A stretch of 64,000 nucleotides of DNA from Gammaproteobacteria bacterium (GCA_016744995.1 JADGDG010000001.1:846011-910010); one strand, 5' to 3'; counted from the stretch's first letter, positions 1-10,366 are shown. The notes: a model not told the origin generated them from the sequence alone. Translations and numbers: made by a program.

Positions 1-1167
1 AAAAATAAAGCAAATGAAGGTTGTCTGGTGATCATGCAGTTAAATGATCTGGTGCAGATTAATAATGAATATGGCCATATCCGGGCAAATGATTTGCTCA
101 AAAAACTGGCAGATTTATTGAACACAAGTAGTGAATTTCATTCCAACTCACTAGTGGCACGGCTATCAGGCAGTGAATTTGCGTTGCTCCTGAAATCAAT
201 CTCACCCAAAGTAATAGAAGCTCTTGGAGAAAAATTACAGCATGAGTTGGGCATGATCTCAAAATCACTGGAATTTGAAGATGAAGATATTGCCCATATC
301 GGCATGGTAACCAGCCATGCTGATCAAACAATGAGTGAACTATTATCAGAAGCGGATCTGGCCTTAAGGCTGGCTCAGCAAAAAGGAATTAATGCCTATC
401 ACCTTTCAGATCAGAAACAATCAAAGGGTGTACAGACTCAGGGGGCAGATGAATGGCATGCTATTATTATTGAAGCCATTGAAAAGGACTGGTTTCAATT
501 GTATTTTCAAAAAACGGTCGATACAGATAATATAACTGAGTTTCAGGAAGTTATGCTTCGCTTGAACCATGAAGAACAAGTTATCTCTGCTGGCATATTC
601 ATTCCAATGGCCGATCATCTGAAAATAACACGGTTTATCGATCGCTGGGTGATTGATAAAATTATCAAGCAGATCCTTTCAGGATCACAGACGTTTTATT
701 GTATTAATTTATCACGGGATACACTTCAGGATCCAGCCTTCCCTATCTGGATGAAAGAACAAGTTAAACTCTTAACTCGTCAGCAGCAAAAACAGGTTGT
801 TATTGAGGTGCCGGAATATAATGTCATTAAAGCTTTAGATGAATATAAAAACTTATTATTTATTCTGGATGCTTATGGCTGCCAATTTTCAATTGACCAT
901 TTTGGTATTGGCTTTGCTTCAATGTCCTATTTACAGGATATTAAAATTGATTATATTAAAGTCCACGGCAGTTATGCGTCCAATATTAAAGGCAGCAATG
1001 ATATTGTTAATTATATGAGACAAATTATAAGCACTGCTCACAATATGGATATTAAAATTATTGCAGAAGGAATTGAAACAGAGGAGGATCTGAAGACATT
1101 AAAAGCAATGAATCTGGATTATTATCAAGGCTATTATATCGGTCGACCAGGCCCTGAAGAACTATAG
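1..1167 (+). CDS. LapD-like degenerate GGDEF-EAL protein (5' end outside window)
   Basis: The reading frame is open to the window edge, so the N-terminus (probably membrane and HAMP parts) is missing. Residues about 10-135 form a GGDEF fold whose signature is degraded to SGSEF. Residues about 150-385 form an EAL fold in which EAL is replaced by EVM and the usual DDFG by DHFG, although the late AEGIET and QGYYIG blocks survive. Loss of both catalytic signatures is the pattern of LapD-type c-di-GMP receptors rather than active enzymes; that role is inferred. An internal GTG at 28 is unlikely to be the true start. The HD-GYP gene follows 19 bases later, so the two probably form one c-di-GMP operon. 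Confidence 0.85.
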   Translation, partial: KNKANEGCLVIMQLNDLVQINNEYGHIRANDLLKKLADLLNTSSEFHSNSLVARLSGSEFALLLKSISPKVIEALGEKLQHELGMISKSLEFEDEDIAHIGMVTSHADQTMSELLSEADLALRLAQQKGINAYHLSDQKQSKGVQTQGADEWHAIIIEAIEKDWFQLYFQKTVDTDNITEFQEVMLRLNHEEQVISAGIFIPMADHLKITRFIDRWVIDKIIKQILSGSQTFYCINLSRDTLQDPAFPIWMKEQVKLLTRQQQKQVVIEVPEYNVIKALDEYKNLLFILDAYGCQFSIDHFGIGFASMSYLQDIKIDYIKVHGSYASNIKGSNDIVNYMRQIISTAHNMDIKIIAEGIETEEDLKTLKAMNLDYYQGYYIGRPGPEEL

Positions 1168-1186
1168 AATACAATGGGTTTAATCC

Positions 1187-4177
1187 ATGAATGTTTTTCT
1201 TAACACGCCTCATAGTTTTCGTTTTCACATAACTACAATGATAATTGCTGTTGTTTGTCTCTCATGTTCCATTTTGGCTTTTTTTACCTATCAGTCTAAT
1301 GTAAAACTAGTTGAAAAACACTCTGAGAAGTTGCTCAATAAAATTGTAATGAGTATAAGTAATGAAGTGGAACGCTTTATGGTAACGCCTGAGGCTATTA
1401 CCAGTCTTATATCACATCAGGCCATATCAAATAGCTTAGGTCATAGTAAGACTTTAGAGCAAAGAATGGCGACCATATCTTTCTTATCCGAAATTTTAAC
1501 TCTTTCAGACAAGGTATTATCGATTTATGCAGGCTATAAGAATGGTGATTTTTTTCAATTAAAAAAAATATCTGATGGCAGTCAAATCAAATGGCTGGTA
1601 CGAAGTATTATGAGTGATAAGCAAGGAAAGAAAATACTGACACGATTCTTTCTCGATAAAAAATTAAAAATACTGCAGTCGGATCAAATGCCATCTGATT
1701 ATGATCCCCGTAAGCGGACGTGGTATCAACAGGCAATAACTTCATCTAAGGTTATTCGTACTAAAGTTTTATTATTTGCCTCGGATAAAGAATTAGGCTT
1801 TATATTTGCACGGCGTTCAGTTGCTCTTGCAGCTTCATCTCAGAATGAGTCTTCAAAACAATTATCATCAGAGCAGAATGAAACCGTTATAGGTGCTTCT
1901 GTTTATTTGAAAACACTTTCTGAAGGAATAAAAAAACAGTTTATTACGTCGGGCAGTGAAATTATTTTATTTGGAAAAAATGGAAAATTAATTGCTTATA
2001 AAGACAGTAGTCTGGTTCTTAAAAAACAACTAAAAAATAAAACTGTGACCAGAGGAGCAATAACTGATATTAATCATCCGGCCTTAGATAAAGTTGCTAA
2101 AAAATGGCAGTCTATGCTGTCTGATAATATTTCTTCTTTTACCGTAGAGACCAACCATGAAAAATGGAACTCTCATATCATTAAACTGGATATTAAAACC
2201 GGTCCTCCTATTTTCCTGAGTATCACTACTCCTCATAGTGAACTTTATTCTGGTGCCGTTATTATTAGAGATCAAACACTGATGATTGCCTTTTTAGTGT
2301 TACTCTTTATTTTTCCTATGGCCCTTATATTTGCAAAAAAATTATCTCAACCTCTTATACTCCTCTCAAAAGAAGCAGATGCAGTTAAAAAATTTGATTT
2401 TTCTGAAAGGCAAGAAGTAAATTCCTATATTTCTGAAATTCACAATCTGCAACAGTCAATGTCTGAAATGAAATCAACTATCAGACGATTTATTGAGATT
2501 AATATGGTGGTTGCATCTGAGGAAAATTTTGAACAATTAATACCTATTTTATTAAAAGAAACAATTACTGCAGCAAAGGCGAATGCCGGAGGATTATTTT
2601 TAGTGACGGCTGAAGGGGAACTACAGCTTAATGCTTTAAATTATGACCATAGCAATCAGGATATGAGTCGAGAAACTTCGACTAAAATTAATACATTTGA
2701 AGACTTAATTATATTAGCAAAAAAACAACTGCCAGAATTATTAAAAACTTCTATAGATTCAGGGAAGGCTGTTACAGGCTCAATATCGAAAAAGGAAATA
2801 CATCGTTGTCATTTAGAGCCATTGATAAATGATCCTTTAAGTCTACAATTCAATGCCATTGCTCTGCCTCTGTTTAATCGAAAATCAGAACTGGTTGGGG
2901 CCATAATCTTATTAACGGAAGATGAAATTGATAATTCTCTACTGCAATTTATATCAGCTCTCTCCTCTTCATCTGCGATTACTCTGGAAACCCGAGAGCT
3001 GATTCAGGCACAAAAAAATCTTTTTGAAGCTTTTGTCAAACTTATTGCTGGGGCAATTGACGCTAAGAGTCCCTATACTGGAGGACATTGTGCACGTGTC
3101 CCGGAACTGACTAAAATGCTGGCTCAGGCAGCACATGAGACTGAGAATGATGAATTAAAATATTTTAAAATTGCTGAGGAAGACTGGGAGGCTATTCATG
3201 TGGCTTCCTGGTTACATGACTGTGGAAAAGTCACAACTCCTGAATATGTTGTTGATAAGGCAACTAAACTGGAAACAATTTATGATCGTATCCATGAGGT
3301 AAGAATGCGTTTTGAAGTTTTACGACGTGATGCAGAAATAACTTACCTTAAAGGCTGTATTAGTGGTGCTGATAAAGCTGTTTTAAAAGATACACTGGAT
3401 AAAGAAAATCAGAAGCTGGATGAGGATTATGCTTTTATTGCTCAATGTAATGAAGGGGGTGAATTTATGGCACCAGAAAAAATTGAGCGCCTTAATATAA
3501 TAGCAAAAAAAATCTGGTTAAGGACTTTTGATGATCGAATTGGTATCTCATATGAAGAACTTATGCGAAAAAACAGAACAAAAAAATTGGATTTACCAGT
3601 AAAAGAAATGCTTTTAAGTAACCGAGATGAACATAAATTTGAACGCAGTGAGGCTCAAAAAATACCAGATGAGAATCCATGGGGATTTAAAATGGGCATA
3701 CCTGAGCTGCTTTACAATAAAGGGGAATTGTACAATCTTTCAGTCGCTCGTGGCACCCTGTCTGAAGAGGAGCGATTTAAAATTAATGAGCATATTATAC
3801 AGACCATTAAAATGCTTTCAGAGCTGCCTTTTCCAAAGCATTTAAAAAATGTCACTGAAATTGCCGGGGGACACCATGAAAAAATGGATGGCTCAGGTTA
3901 TCCTAAACGTTTGATTCGTGAAGATATGAGCCCGGTGGCGCGCATTATGGCAATTGCTGATATTTTTGAAGCACTCACTGCATCTGATCGACCTTATAAA
4001 AAAGGCAAAACACTCTCAGAGGCAATAAAAATTATGGGTTTTATGAAAAATGAGCAGCACATTGATGCAGAATTATTTAAGCTGTTTTTAACTTCGGGTA
4101 TTTTTAAAAAATATGCAGAGCAATATCTTAAACCAGAGCAGATTGATGAAGTTGATATTAGTCAGTATATTGAGTAG
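1187..4177 (+). CDS. Membrane HD-GYP c-di-GMP phosphodiesterase with Cache, HAMP and GAF
   Basis: A 996-residue sensor-effector. TM1 lies at about 13-35, a large periplasmic Cache-like region to about 360, TM2 at about 362-384, then HAMP, a GAF-like domain (about 460-605) and an HD-GYP domain from about 620. The HD pair is in LHDCGK near residue 677, and the HHEKMDGSGYP block is near 895. HD-GYP proteins hydrolyse c-di-GMP at a di- or tri-iron site. The distance between HD and HHE is about 220 residues against roughly 60 in typical members, so about 150 residues are inserted inside the catalytic domain. It follows the LapD-like gene closely. Confidence 0.9.
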   Translation: MNVFLNTPHSFRFHITTMIIAVVCLSCSILAFFTYQSNVKLVEKHSEKLLNKIVMSISNEVERFMVTPEAITSLISHQAISNSLGHSKTLEQRMATISFLSEILTLSDKVLSIYAGYKNGDFFQLKKISDGSQIKWLVRSIMSDKQGKKILTRFFLDKKLKILQSDQMPSDYDPRKRTWYQQAITSSKVIRTKVLLFASDKELGFIFARRSVALAASSQNESSKQLSSEQNETVIGASVYLKTLSEGIKKQFITSGSEIILFGKNGKLIAYKDSSLVLKKQLKNKTVTRGAITDINHPALDKVAKKWQSMLSDNISSFTVETNHEKWNSHIIKLDIKTGPPIFLSITTPHSELYSGAVIIRDQTLMIAFLVLLFIFPMALIFAKKLSQPLILLSKEADAVKKFDFSERQEVNSYISEIHNLQQSMSEMKSTIRRFIEINMVVASEENFEQLIPILLKETITAAKANAGGLFLVTAEGELQLNALNYDHSNQDMSRETSTKINTFEDLIILAKKQLPELLKTSIDSGKAVTGSISKKEIHRCHLEPLINDPLSLQFNAIALPLFNRKSELVGAIILLTEDEIDNSLLQFISALSSSSAITLETRELIQAQKNLFEAFVKLIAGAIDAKSPYTGGHCARVPELTKMLAQAAHETENDELKYFKIAEEDWEAIHVASWLHDCGKVTTPEYVVDKATKLETIYDRIHEVRMRFEVLRRDAEITYLKGCISGADKAVLKDTLDKENQKLDEDYAFIAQCNEGGEFMAPEKIERLNIIAKKIWLRTFDDRIGISYEELMRKNRTKKLDLPVKEMLLSNRDEHKFERSEAQKIPDENPWGFKMGIPELLYNKGELYNLSVARGTLSEEERFKINEHIIQTIKMLSELPFPKHLKNVTEIAGGHHEKMDGSGYPKRLIREDMSPVARIMAIADIFEALTASDRPYKKGKTLSEAIKIMGFMKNEQHIDAELFKLFLTSGIFKKYAEQYLKPEQIDEVDISQYIE

Positions 4178-4268
4178 ACACTATAGAATGAGATAGGTGT
4201 TCCTAAGTGGTGTTTGAAGAGTTTATGAAGCTGTTCAATCGGCTTAAAATAGGCTTACTATTTAGTCT

Positions 4269-5351
4269 TTAATTCCCTTCCATTAATAAAAAATCATTTT
4301 GTGCTAGTTCATAGCCATTGATAATAATGGCTATCTTATGAGCACCGGGATAATATTTCCTGGTTGATATTTTTTTAAAGGAATAAACTTTATGAATGGC
4401 TTTTTCCTGGTTTTGTGTGTCTGACTCGGACAATTTAAATATTTTTCTTGATTGTCGGCCATTTTTTTTCATAAAATCAATGCCGTACTCTACTCTGAGC
4501 CTTCCCAGCGGCTGTTGGGATTTTAAGGTCAATGAAAAGCTTAATTTCTCCCCCATCTTGACTGACTTTTGTACAATAAAGTGGTTGATTTTAATGTGCT
4601 TTGGCTGTGCTAATCCGAATAGTATCATAGCTTCTGGATGAGCTTGTTTTAGAAGAGTGCGGCAGGCATGTTTAACAAGCCTGTCAGTATTATGATTTTT
4701 ATTGAACCAGCTTTTTACCAATTTTATAACTATGTCCGGATGATCTTTAGATATATCATTGAGATTATTAGCAACGCTTCGTCTGACATACTCACTTTCA
4801 TCATTTTTCAATTTTTCTAAAATCGGAAGAATAGGCATGGGATCTTTTTTGAATTCAGGTAATGACATTGCCCAGGGCAATCGAGGGCGGCACCCTTCTG
4901 AGGCAAGTCGGCGAATATGATGATCCTTTGACTTGGCCCAGGTATTCATCTGTGCCATCATTTTGTGCTGCTCTTTTATGATAAAAGGACGTACTGCAAA
5001 CTCAGAACTTGAATGTTGGGTAAAATGTGCCAGGGCTGACATGGATTTATTAAAATTATCCAGACCATAACACTCAACATAGTCTGGGAAAAACATGTAC
5101 TCAAAGCCACTGAAGTTTGCTGAGGTTCTGACCAATATATCAATGGCTTTTGAATAGCTGGGCGGTAAAAATTGGTGCAGTGTTTCAGAAAAATGTCTCA
5201 TTCGTTGTTTTAATTCTTTATTGGTCCATGCACTATCAAATAAATGCTCAGTGAACCCCTCAGAATCAAAGTCTTTATAGATGTTTTCTATTTGTGTGCA
5301 AAGTGAATGGGCAAACTTTGTAGTATATAAATTTTTTAATGGCTCTGGCAT
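4269..5351 (-). CDS. AlkC-type DNA alkylation repair glycosylase with Ig-like tail
   Basis: 360 residues. The N-terminal two thirds are helical HEAT-like repeats, including an RRLASEGCRPRLPW block near residues 145-160 typical of the AlkC/AlkD superfamily of DNA glycosylases that remove alkylated bases without base flipping. The last about 110 residues are beta-rich and match the position of the Ig-like domain known in long AlkC proteins. It is convergent with the HD-GYP gene and transcribed alone. Family assignment is firm; substrate is inferred. Confidence 0.85.
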   Translation of the reverse strand: MPEPLKNLYTTKFAHSLCTQIENIYKDFDSEGFTEHLFDSAWTNKELKQRMRHFSETLHQFLPPSYSKAIDILVRTSANFSGFEYMFFPDYVECYGLDNFNKSMSALAHFTQHSSSEFAVRPFIIKEQHKMMAQMNTWAKSKDHHIRRLASEGCRPRLPWAMSLPEFKKDPMPILPILEKLKNDESEYVRRSVANNLNDISKDHPDIVIKLVKSWFNKNHNTDRLVKHACRTLLKQAHPEAMILFGLAQPKHIKINHFIVQKSVKMGEKLSFSLTLKSQQPLGRLRVEYGIDFMKKNGRQSRKIFKLSESDTQNQEKAIHKVYSFKKISTRKYYPGAHKIAIIINGYELAQNDFLLMEGN

Positions 5352-5436
5352 GAATGGTCACGTGTTTTTTGTAATTTATTCAATGAATACTGGCTTGAGG
5401 AGTCGTCCATACTCCCATACGTGTATCTGGATCGTA

Positions 5437-5928
5437 TTATAGGGCTTCTTCTATTTGCAGCATTTTTCTGGCGACAGATAAACGAGTGATAATACCTTTG
5501 TAGTCACAATGGGATTTATCAGAGCCGTCTATGCAGTCAGCAACAAATAAAAAGCTGCTATTGTATTGCTCCATTAAAGCGACAGCACGGATCAAAACAG
5601 TGTCAGAGGCAATAAAATGGAACGGGGTTTCAAGATAATCATCAACAGTATTGGTGAATAAGTTTTGGATCTTCTCCATGGCCTGTGCGGTGCAATTCAT
5701 GTCGTTACTGAGAATATTAGCAAGCTCGACCAGATAGTTGGGCAGACAATCCTTGCCCATGACTCTTTTGAGTGAAACAAAACTCTGTAATAATCCATCC
5801 TGATCATAAAAGGGTAAGGCTGGTACGTTGGCTTCAATACAATATTTAAACATTGTTTTGATCGTATCACCGCTTTTTACGGCTGCGGTCGGGATTATGA
5901 TTTCTTTTATATCAACATTGATTTCCAT
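5437..5928 (-). CDS. CBS-domain protein
   Basis: 163 residues with two CBS-like halves (about 8-60 and 90-155), a module that binds adenosyl ligands and gates partners such as transporters. The gene starts 9 bases after the antiporter stop on the same strand, so it is probably co-translated with it and may regulate it. No signal peptide or membrane segment is visible. Confidence 0.8.
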   Translation of the reverse strand: MEINVDIKEIIIPTAAVKSGDTIKTMFKYCIEANVPALPFYDQDGLLQSFVSLKRVMGKDCLPNYLVELANILSNDMNCTAQAMEKIQNLFTNTVDDYLETPFHFIASDTVLIRAVALMEQYNSSFLFVADCIDGSDKSHCDYKGIITRLSVARKMLQIEEAL

Positions 5929-5937
5929 TGGTTTATC

Positions 5938-7278
5938 CTAAAGAAAGCGCCAGACAATATAAATATGACTGATGGCAATACTGACTAACATCAGTGGGAA
6001 TGCGTAAGCCATAAACTTTAAAAAAGCGATGGGGAAACCTGCCCGCTCGGCATAGCCTGCGACAATTAAATTGGCACTGGCTCCAATGAGAGAGCCATTA
6101 CCGCCCAGACAGGCACCCAGAGCCAGTGACCACCAGATTGGCATGAGCATATCCGCCCCGCCAAAGGTTGGCGCCATGGATTTAATCATGGGGATCATTG
6201 TGGCAACAAAGGGAATATTATCAACTAAAGCAGAAATAATTGCGGACATCCATAAAATGGCAATGGTTGTGGTTTCAAAATGCCCCTCGGTTAGATGCAG
6301 CATCTTTTCAGCCATCATGTTCAGTACACCGGAATGTTCGATGCCAGTGACCACAATAAATAATCCGACAAAAAAGAAAATGGTGATCCACTCGGCCTCT
6401 TTAAAACATTTATCAACATTAGCGGATTGTGCCTCAGCAGAGCGTCCAATATTATCCAGAAGCATTAACAGTGCTGCGCCGCCCATGGCAATAGTTGCGG
6501 GTTCCAGATCCAGACTATGAGCATTCATAAATAAAACCAGAACCAGGAATAGTACAAAAAGAGACCGTTTAAGCAAAGGGATATCAGTCAAAGCCTGATT
6601 TTCATCAAAACTCATGACATGTTTACGCTTATCATCAGAGGCGACTAATTTTCTACCCCAAATCAGGTAAATTAATCCCAGATTAACCAGTAAAATGAAA
6701 ATGGTAATTGGGGCCAGATTATATACAAAATCATTAAAATCCAAGCCTACGGCAGAGCCTATCATGATATTAGGCGGGTCACCAATCAGAGTGGATGCAC
6801 CTCCAATATTTGAAGCAAAGATTTCAGAAAATAAAAAAGGAAAAGGAGGGATCTGGAGTTCCTGGGTGATCAATAAGGTAATGGGGGCAATGAGTAAGAC
6901 AGTGGTGACATTATCCAGTAAGGCTGAGAACAGGGCTGTGACCAGGGATAACATCAGCATAATTCCCCAGGGGCTGGCTTTTACCTTTTTGGCTGACCAG
7001 ATGGCAATATATTGGAAAACACCGCTGCGCTGTGTAATTGCAACAATGACCATCATTCCAGTCAGCAGGCCAATGGTATTAAAATCAACACCATCAATGG
7101 CTGCTTCCTGGGTAATAACACCCAGCATGATCATTAAAGAGGCACCTAGCAGGGCTATAATGGCACGATTGACTTTTTCACTGATAACAACCAGATAAGT
7201 TGTTACAAAAAGGATGCTTGAGACCCAGAATGGATCCCAGCCGAAGATAACTTGTGATGTCAGTTCAGTTGGATGCAT
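5938..7278 (-). CDS. ArsB/NhaD-family ion antiporter
   Basis: 446 residues with about 12 hydrophobic segments. The block GGASTLIGDPPNIMIGSA and the C-terminal repeat LGGNGSLIGASANLIV are the paired substrate-site hairpins of the ion transporter superfamily (NhaD Na+/H+ antiporters, ArsB, citrate permeases). Sequence style fits NhaD-type Na+/H+ antiport best, but the ion cannot be fixed from the sequence. It is first in an operon with the CBS protein downstream. Confidence 0.85.
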   Translation of the reverse strand: MHPTELTSQVIFGWDPFWVSSILFVTTYLVVISEKVNRAIIALLGASLMIMLGVITQEAAIDGVDFNTIGLLTGMMVIVAITQRSGVFQYIAIWSAKKVKASPWGIMLMLSLVTALFSALLDNVTTVLLIAPITLLITQELQIPPFPFLFSEIFASNIGGASTLIGDPPNIMIGSAVGLDFNDFVYNLAPITIFILLVNLGLIYLIWGRKLVASDDKRKHVMSFDENQALTDIPLLKRSLFVLFLVLVLFMNAHSLDLEPATIAMGGAALLMLLDNIGRSAEAQSANVDKCFKEAEWITIFFFVGLFIVVTGIEHSGVLNMMAEKMLHLTEGHFETTTIAILWMSAIISALVDNIPFVATMIPMIKSMAPTFGGADMLMPIWWSLALGACLGGNGSLIGASANLIVAGYAERAGFPIAFLKFMAYAFPLMLVSIAISHIYIVWRFL

Positions 7279-7348
7279 AGTCAGTTTTTATCGTTACAAT
7301 TATTATTGTATTGGCCTTACTATAAGGTGTTCCTGGACTGAGTACAAT

Positions 7349-7726
7349 TTATTCCTTGATGTGCAATTGTTTTTCACCGCATTGTTTGCAGGCATATGTT
7401 TCTACAGCTTCAGTGGCTTTGAGCAATGTGGTATTGCACCGCTGACATTTGTGAAATGGCTGAAACAGCATTATATCGTCGTATTCTACTTTGACTGAAT
7501 AGGGATTATAAAGGATCTGGCATTGCGGGCAGACAAAGAGTGCGAAGCCGTATTCTGCACTATCCACTTTATGTTTTCTTATGATAGAACGAACCTGGAT
7601 CTGGGTTTTTCCATGAAGCTGCTCAGTTGCTTTATCAATGCTGTCTTCTTTATCATCATGTCCTGTTTTCAAGTGTTGTATAGACTGGCACTGTTTACAT
7701 TGTGCATCAAATGAATCTATTGCCAT
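7349..7726 (-). CDS. Zinc-ribbon protein of unknown function
   Basis: 125 residues with four CXXC pairs (CKQC near residue 10, CPQC near 70, CQRC near 94, CKQC near 113), consistent with two zinc ribbons. No catalytic motif is seen. A good ribosome site (reverse complement of cctccc) lies about 8 bases before the start. It sits upstream of the antiporter operon on the same strand. Confidence 0.65.
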   Translation of the reverse strand: MAIDSFDAQCKQCQSIQHLKTGHDDKEDSIDKATEQLHGKTQIQVRSIIRKHKVDSAEYGFALFVCPQCQILYNPYSVKVEYDDIMLFQPFHKCQRCNTTLLKATEAVETYACKQCGEKQLHIKE

Positions 7727-7990
7727 GATCCCTCCTGAGTGTGATGGTTTGATAGAGTTTAATTTTACCTATTAAAAAGAAGTTTTGAAAAGCTTTATTG
7801 GTGATTTTAAGTTCAATTAATACGAAAGATGGTAAAAAATCCAAACACACTGAATAGTTATAAAAACTACTTATAAAATAAAGGAAAAGCCCCTATACTA
7901 TTCTCCGGCAGTAATTAGTTTTACTTTAAATTTCTACTCTGTCTTATCCTGTATCAGGTAAATAATTTAATCAATAATCAGAGGCACCAT

Positions 7991-9001
7991 TTGTCAGAGC
8001 TTGATCATTTTTATGTCCCCACGTTGAACTCCGTATGGAATGTTATGCAGAAATTTAACGTTGATCCAAGACCCATATTTGAAAATTTCGGCTTATATGA
8101 AAAGGATTTACAAGACAGCAGTAAACGCTGTCATGCCTATATTGAGATAGCACTCTGGCACCATGCCCAAAATATTATTCAAGAGCCTTGTCTGGGGCTG
8201 GATTCAGGGCGTGATACCTGGCATCCCTCACAACTAGGTGCTCTGGGATATGCCTGGCTGGCAAGTTCAACTCTGGAACGGGCATTTCATCGTCTGAGTC
8301 GCTTTCAGCATCTGGTCACCAATGCCTATGAAGTTGATATTGGCATAAGTAATATCCTGTATACTGTTTCTATTCGTTATTCAAAACAAAACCCTGCTTT
8401 TCAGGCTCGCTCAGAATCAATTATCAGCACCTTACTCTGTATGAGCTGCATGAACTTTGGTAATAATCTCAGGATTCAGCATGTTAGCTTTGTCCATCCT
8501 GCACCTGATAATATTGATAAATATCTGGGAGTATTTGATCGACAGCCTGAATTCAGTGCAGCAACAGATAGTATTTCTTTTAGCATGGAAGATATTAGAA
8601 AAAAATTACCCAGTGCCAACCATATTTTTGCTGAAATGATGGATCAATCCATTATCAAAGCTCTGAGCCAGCTGGAAAGCAATAGTATAGTTTCTCAGGT
8701 AAAATCCGTAATTTTAGAACAGCTTTCCTGTGGGAAAGTGACGGAAGAGGATGTTTCAGGTCTTTTAAATATGAGCAAGCGTAAGCTGCAATTGAAATTG
8801 GCTGATGAAGGCGTACGTTTTAAAAGCTTATTGGATGATATTCGTTCTAATCTGGCAAAAGAGTATCTGAAAGAACAAAATCTGTGTTTGAGTGAAATCG
8901 CTTTTCTATTGGGATTTTCAGAGGTGAGTTCATTTTCCAGAGCATTTAAACGCTGGACGGGTGTTTCACCGGGGCAGTATAAAAAATATAATCAGGGGTA
9001 A
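7991..9001 (+). CDS. AraC-family transcriptional regulator
   Basis: 336 residues. The first about 210 form the arabinose-binding-like sensor typical of the OruR/GadX-type AraC branch; residues about 240-335 carry two helix-turn-helix motifs ending in SEVSSFSRAFKRWTGVSPGQYK, the classical AraC signature. The start is TTG, preceded by AGAGG. The target is unknown; a pair of 21-bp-spaced direct repeats just downstream (9175-9206) has the geometry of an AraC-type operator. Confidence 0.9.
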   Translation: MSELDHFYVPTLNSVWNVMQKFNVDPRPIFENFGLYEKDLQDSSKRCHAYIEIALWHHAQNIIQEPCLGLDSGRDTWHPSQLGALGYAWLASSTLERAFHRLSRFQHLVTNAYEVDIGISNILYTVSIRYSKQNPAFQARSESIISTLLCMSCMNFGNNLRIQHVSFVHPAPDNIDKYLGVFDRQPEFSAATDSISFSMEDIRKKLPSANHIFAEMMDQSIIKALSQLESNSIVSQVKSVILEQLSCGKVTEEDVSGLLNMSKRKLQLKLADEGVRFKSLLDDIRSNLAKEYLKEQNLCLSEIAFLLGFSEVSSFSRAFKRWTGVSPGQYKKYNQG

Positions 9002-9300
9002 TTAAAACCGCACATATTTAATTGACCTATTGGCAGAATATGTTTGATAAAATCAGTTGCGATTGTTATTACTCCCCCCTAAAGTTGTGTGCTACTTATT
9101 TGTTCTTATTATTATTTTTCTTCTTCTTATTTATGTGTACGAGTATAGGTGAATTAATAATTAATTCTTGACGATTTGTGCAAAAAATATGACATTTTGT
9201 GCAAAATCTCATATTTTGATTGTTTTTTTACACTTTGGTCTAACAATAAGGCCGTAAGTCATGCTAAAAGTAATTTGAAATAGATAGCCATTTAGTTTAT
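9002..9300. other. Intergenic region between convergent genes
   Basis: About 300 bases without an open frame, between the AraC gene and the DUF599 gene that face each other. It is AT-rich with T-runs. It contains the TTTGTGCAAAA direct repeats recorded separately. No convincing terminator or small gene was found. Confidence 0.5.
9175..9206 (+). promoter_or_regulatory. Direct repeats TTTGTGCAAAA, 21-bp period
   Basis: Two identical 11-mers at 9175-9185 and 9196-9206 lie on the same face of the helix, two turns apart. This is how AraC-type dimers bind. No gene on either strand clearly starts downstream, so a regulated small RNA or an autoregulatory role is only a guess. Confidence 0.4.
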
Positions 9301-9951
9301 TTAAATACCATGATCAAGCTTATAGGCAATAAATGTCACGATAATTGAAAAAATGCACATCCAGACTGGGCCTAATAACCAAAAAATCAGAGGGATGGAC
9401 AAGTAATAGCCACGCATACCCAGGTTATAACACAGGGCGCCCTGGTTGATGGCTGTAGTCACACTTTCAGAGTTGATGGACAGGTGATAGTTTAGCGGAA
9501 TATTGATCAGAAAAGAGGCGTGGTTATAAAATCGAACCGCAAGCACAAAAGAGATAAAAGAAAACATGAAATCAGCACCCAGAAAAAGTGCTTTGATTAA
9601 AAGAATAGCATGGGTCTGAGAACCAAAATAGTTAAACTCATGGGCAATTTCATTCAAACCATCGGTTGTGAGTGCAAAGCTCAGGATACCCAGAGAAAGT
9701 AATATAGCTGTTGATGCCAGAAAGGTTGCTGACATTGTCCAGTTACGCATTGTTTGTACGGCCAGTATACCCAGCTCTTTTTCATGTATGTGCTTTACCC
9801 AGATAGAACGAGCATTGTTGTTGAAGCCGGTAGAGGTCAACATTGGCTCGCGCTTAATCTGAAAATAATGCCAGAGATGGTATCCGAAAAATATCAGAAA
9901 AGAGGTACTGACAAGAAGATATTCGGTTTCTGGCGGTAAATTAGCTGACAA
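9301..9951 (-). CDS. DUF599 membrane protein
   Basis: 216 residues with four hydrophobic segments (about 8-25, 70-95, 115-140, 190-212) and the DUF599 pattern, including the R/WV..... tract after TM1 and the [17 protein letters not shown] block near the end. Function of the family is unknown. Its start lies inside the end of the cold-shock gene (11-base overlap), so translation is coupled. Confidence 0.8.
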   Translation of the reverse strand: MSANLPPETEYLLVSTSFLIFFGYHLWHYFQIKREPMLTSTGFNNNARSIWVKHIHEKELGILAVQTMRNWTMSATFLASTAILLSLGILSFALTTDGLNEIAHEFNYFGSQTHAILLIKALFLGADFMFSFISFVLAVRFYNHASFLINIPLNYHLSINSESVTTAINQGALCYNLGMRGYYLSIPLIFWLLGPVWMCIFSIIVTFIAYKLDHGI

Positions 9952-10366
9952 TTTTTATGTCTTCTGCCTGGGGGCCTTTAGAGCCTTCAGTGACCAGAAA
10001 CTCAACGGATTGCCCTTCATACAGTGAGCGATAACCACTGCCTTTAATTGAACGGAAATGGACGAAAATATCTTCTCCCATAGCACGGGTAATAAAGCCA
10101 TAACCCTTACTGCTGTCAAACCATTTTACAGTACCGCTTTCACGATTTGGATCGGAAGGGGTTTTGCTGGCTTTCTTTGGGCTGGAGCCTGATTTTGCCA
10201 GGCTGCCGGGCTTAAACTTGATGCTTTGTAAAAGCAACATAATAATTACGGCTGAAAAGCTGCTCACTAATAAAGAAGGAAATGCGGTTAGTGGGGTTAA
10301 TTGAGTGAAACTTGCGGCAAGAATACCGGAAATGCATAGAATAATTAAATTTTTAGTATTAAACAT
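9941..10366 (-). CDS. Membrane-anchored cold-shock-domain protein
   Basis: 141 residues. Two hydrophobic helices at about 7-22 and 30-47 are followed by a basic, Ser/Pro-rich linker and a CspA-type domain at about 76-141 with intact RNP1 (KGYGFI) and RNP2 (DIFVHF). The cold-shock fold binds single-stranded RNA or DNA; the anchor would place it at the inner membrane. It overlaps the DUF599 gene by 11 bases. Confidence 0.85.
   Translation of the reverse strand: MFNTKNLIILCISGILAASFTQLTPLTAFPSLLVSSFSAVIIMLLLQSIKFKPGSLAKSGSSPKKASKTPSDPNRESGTVKWFDSSKGYGFITRAMGEDIFVHFRSIKGSGYRSLYEGQSVEFLVTEGSKGPQAEDIKIVS

Noticed and set aside
6071..7198. Two long rightward frames opposite the antiporter
   Set aside because: They are complements of the well-supported ArsB/NhaD gene and show no motifs.
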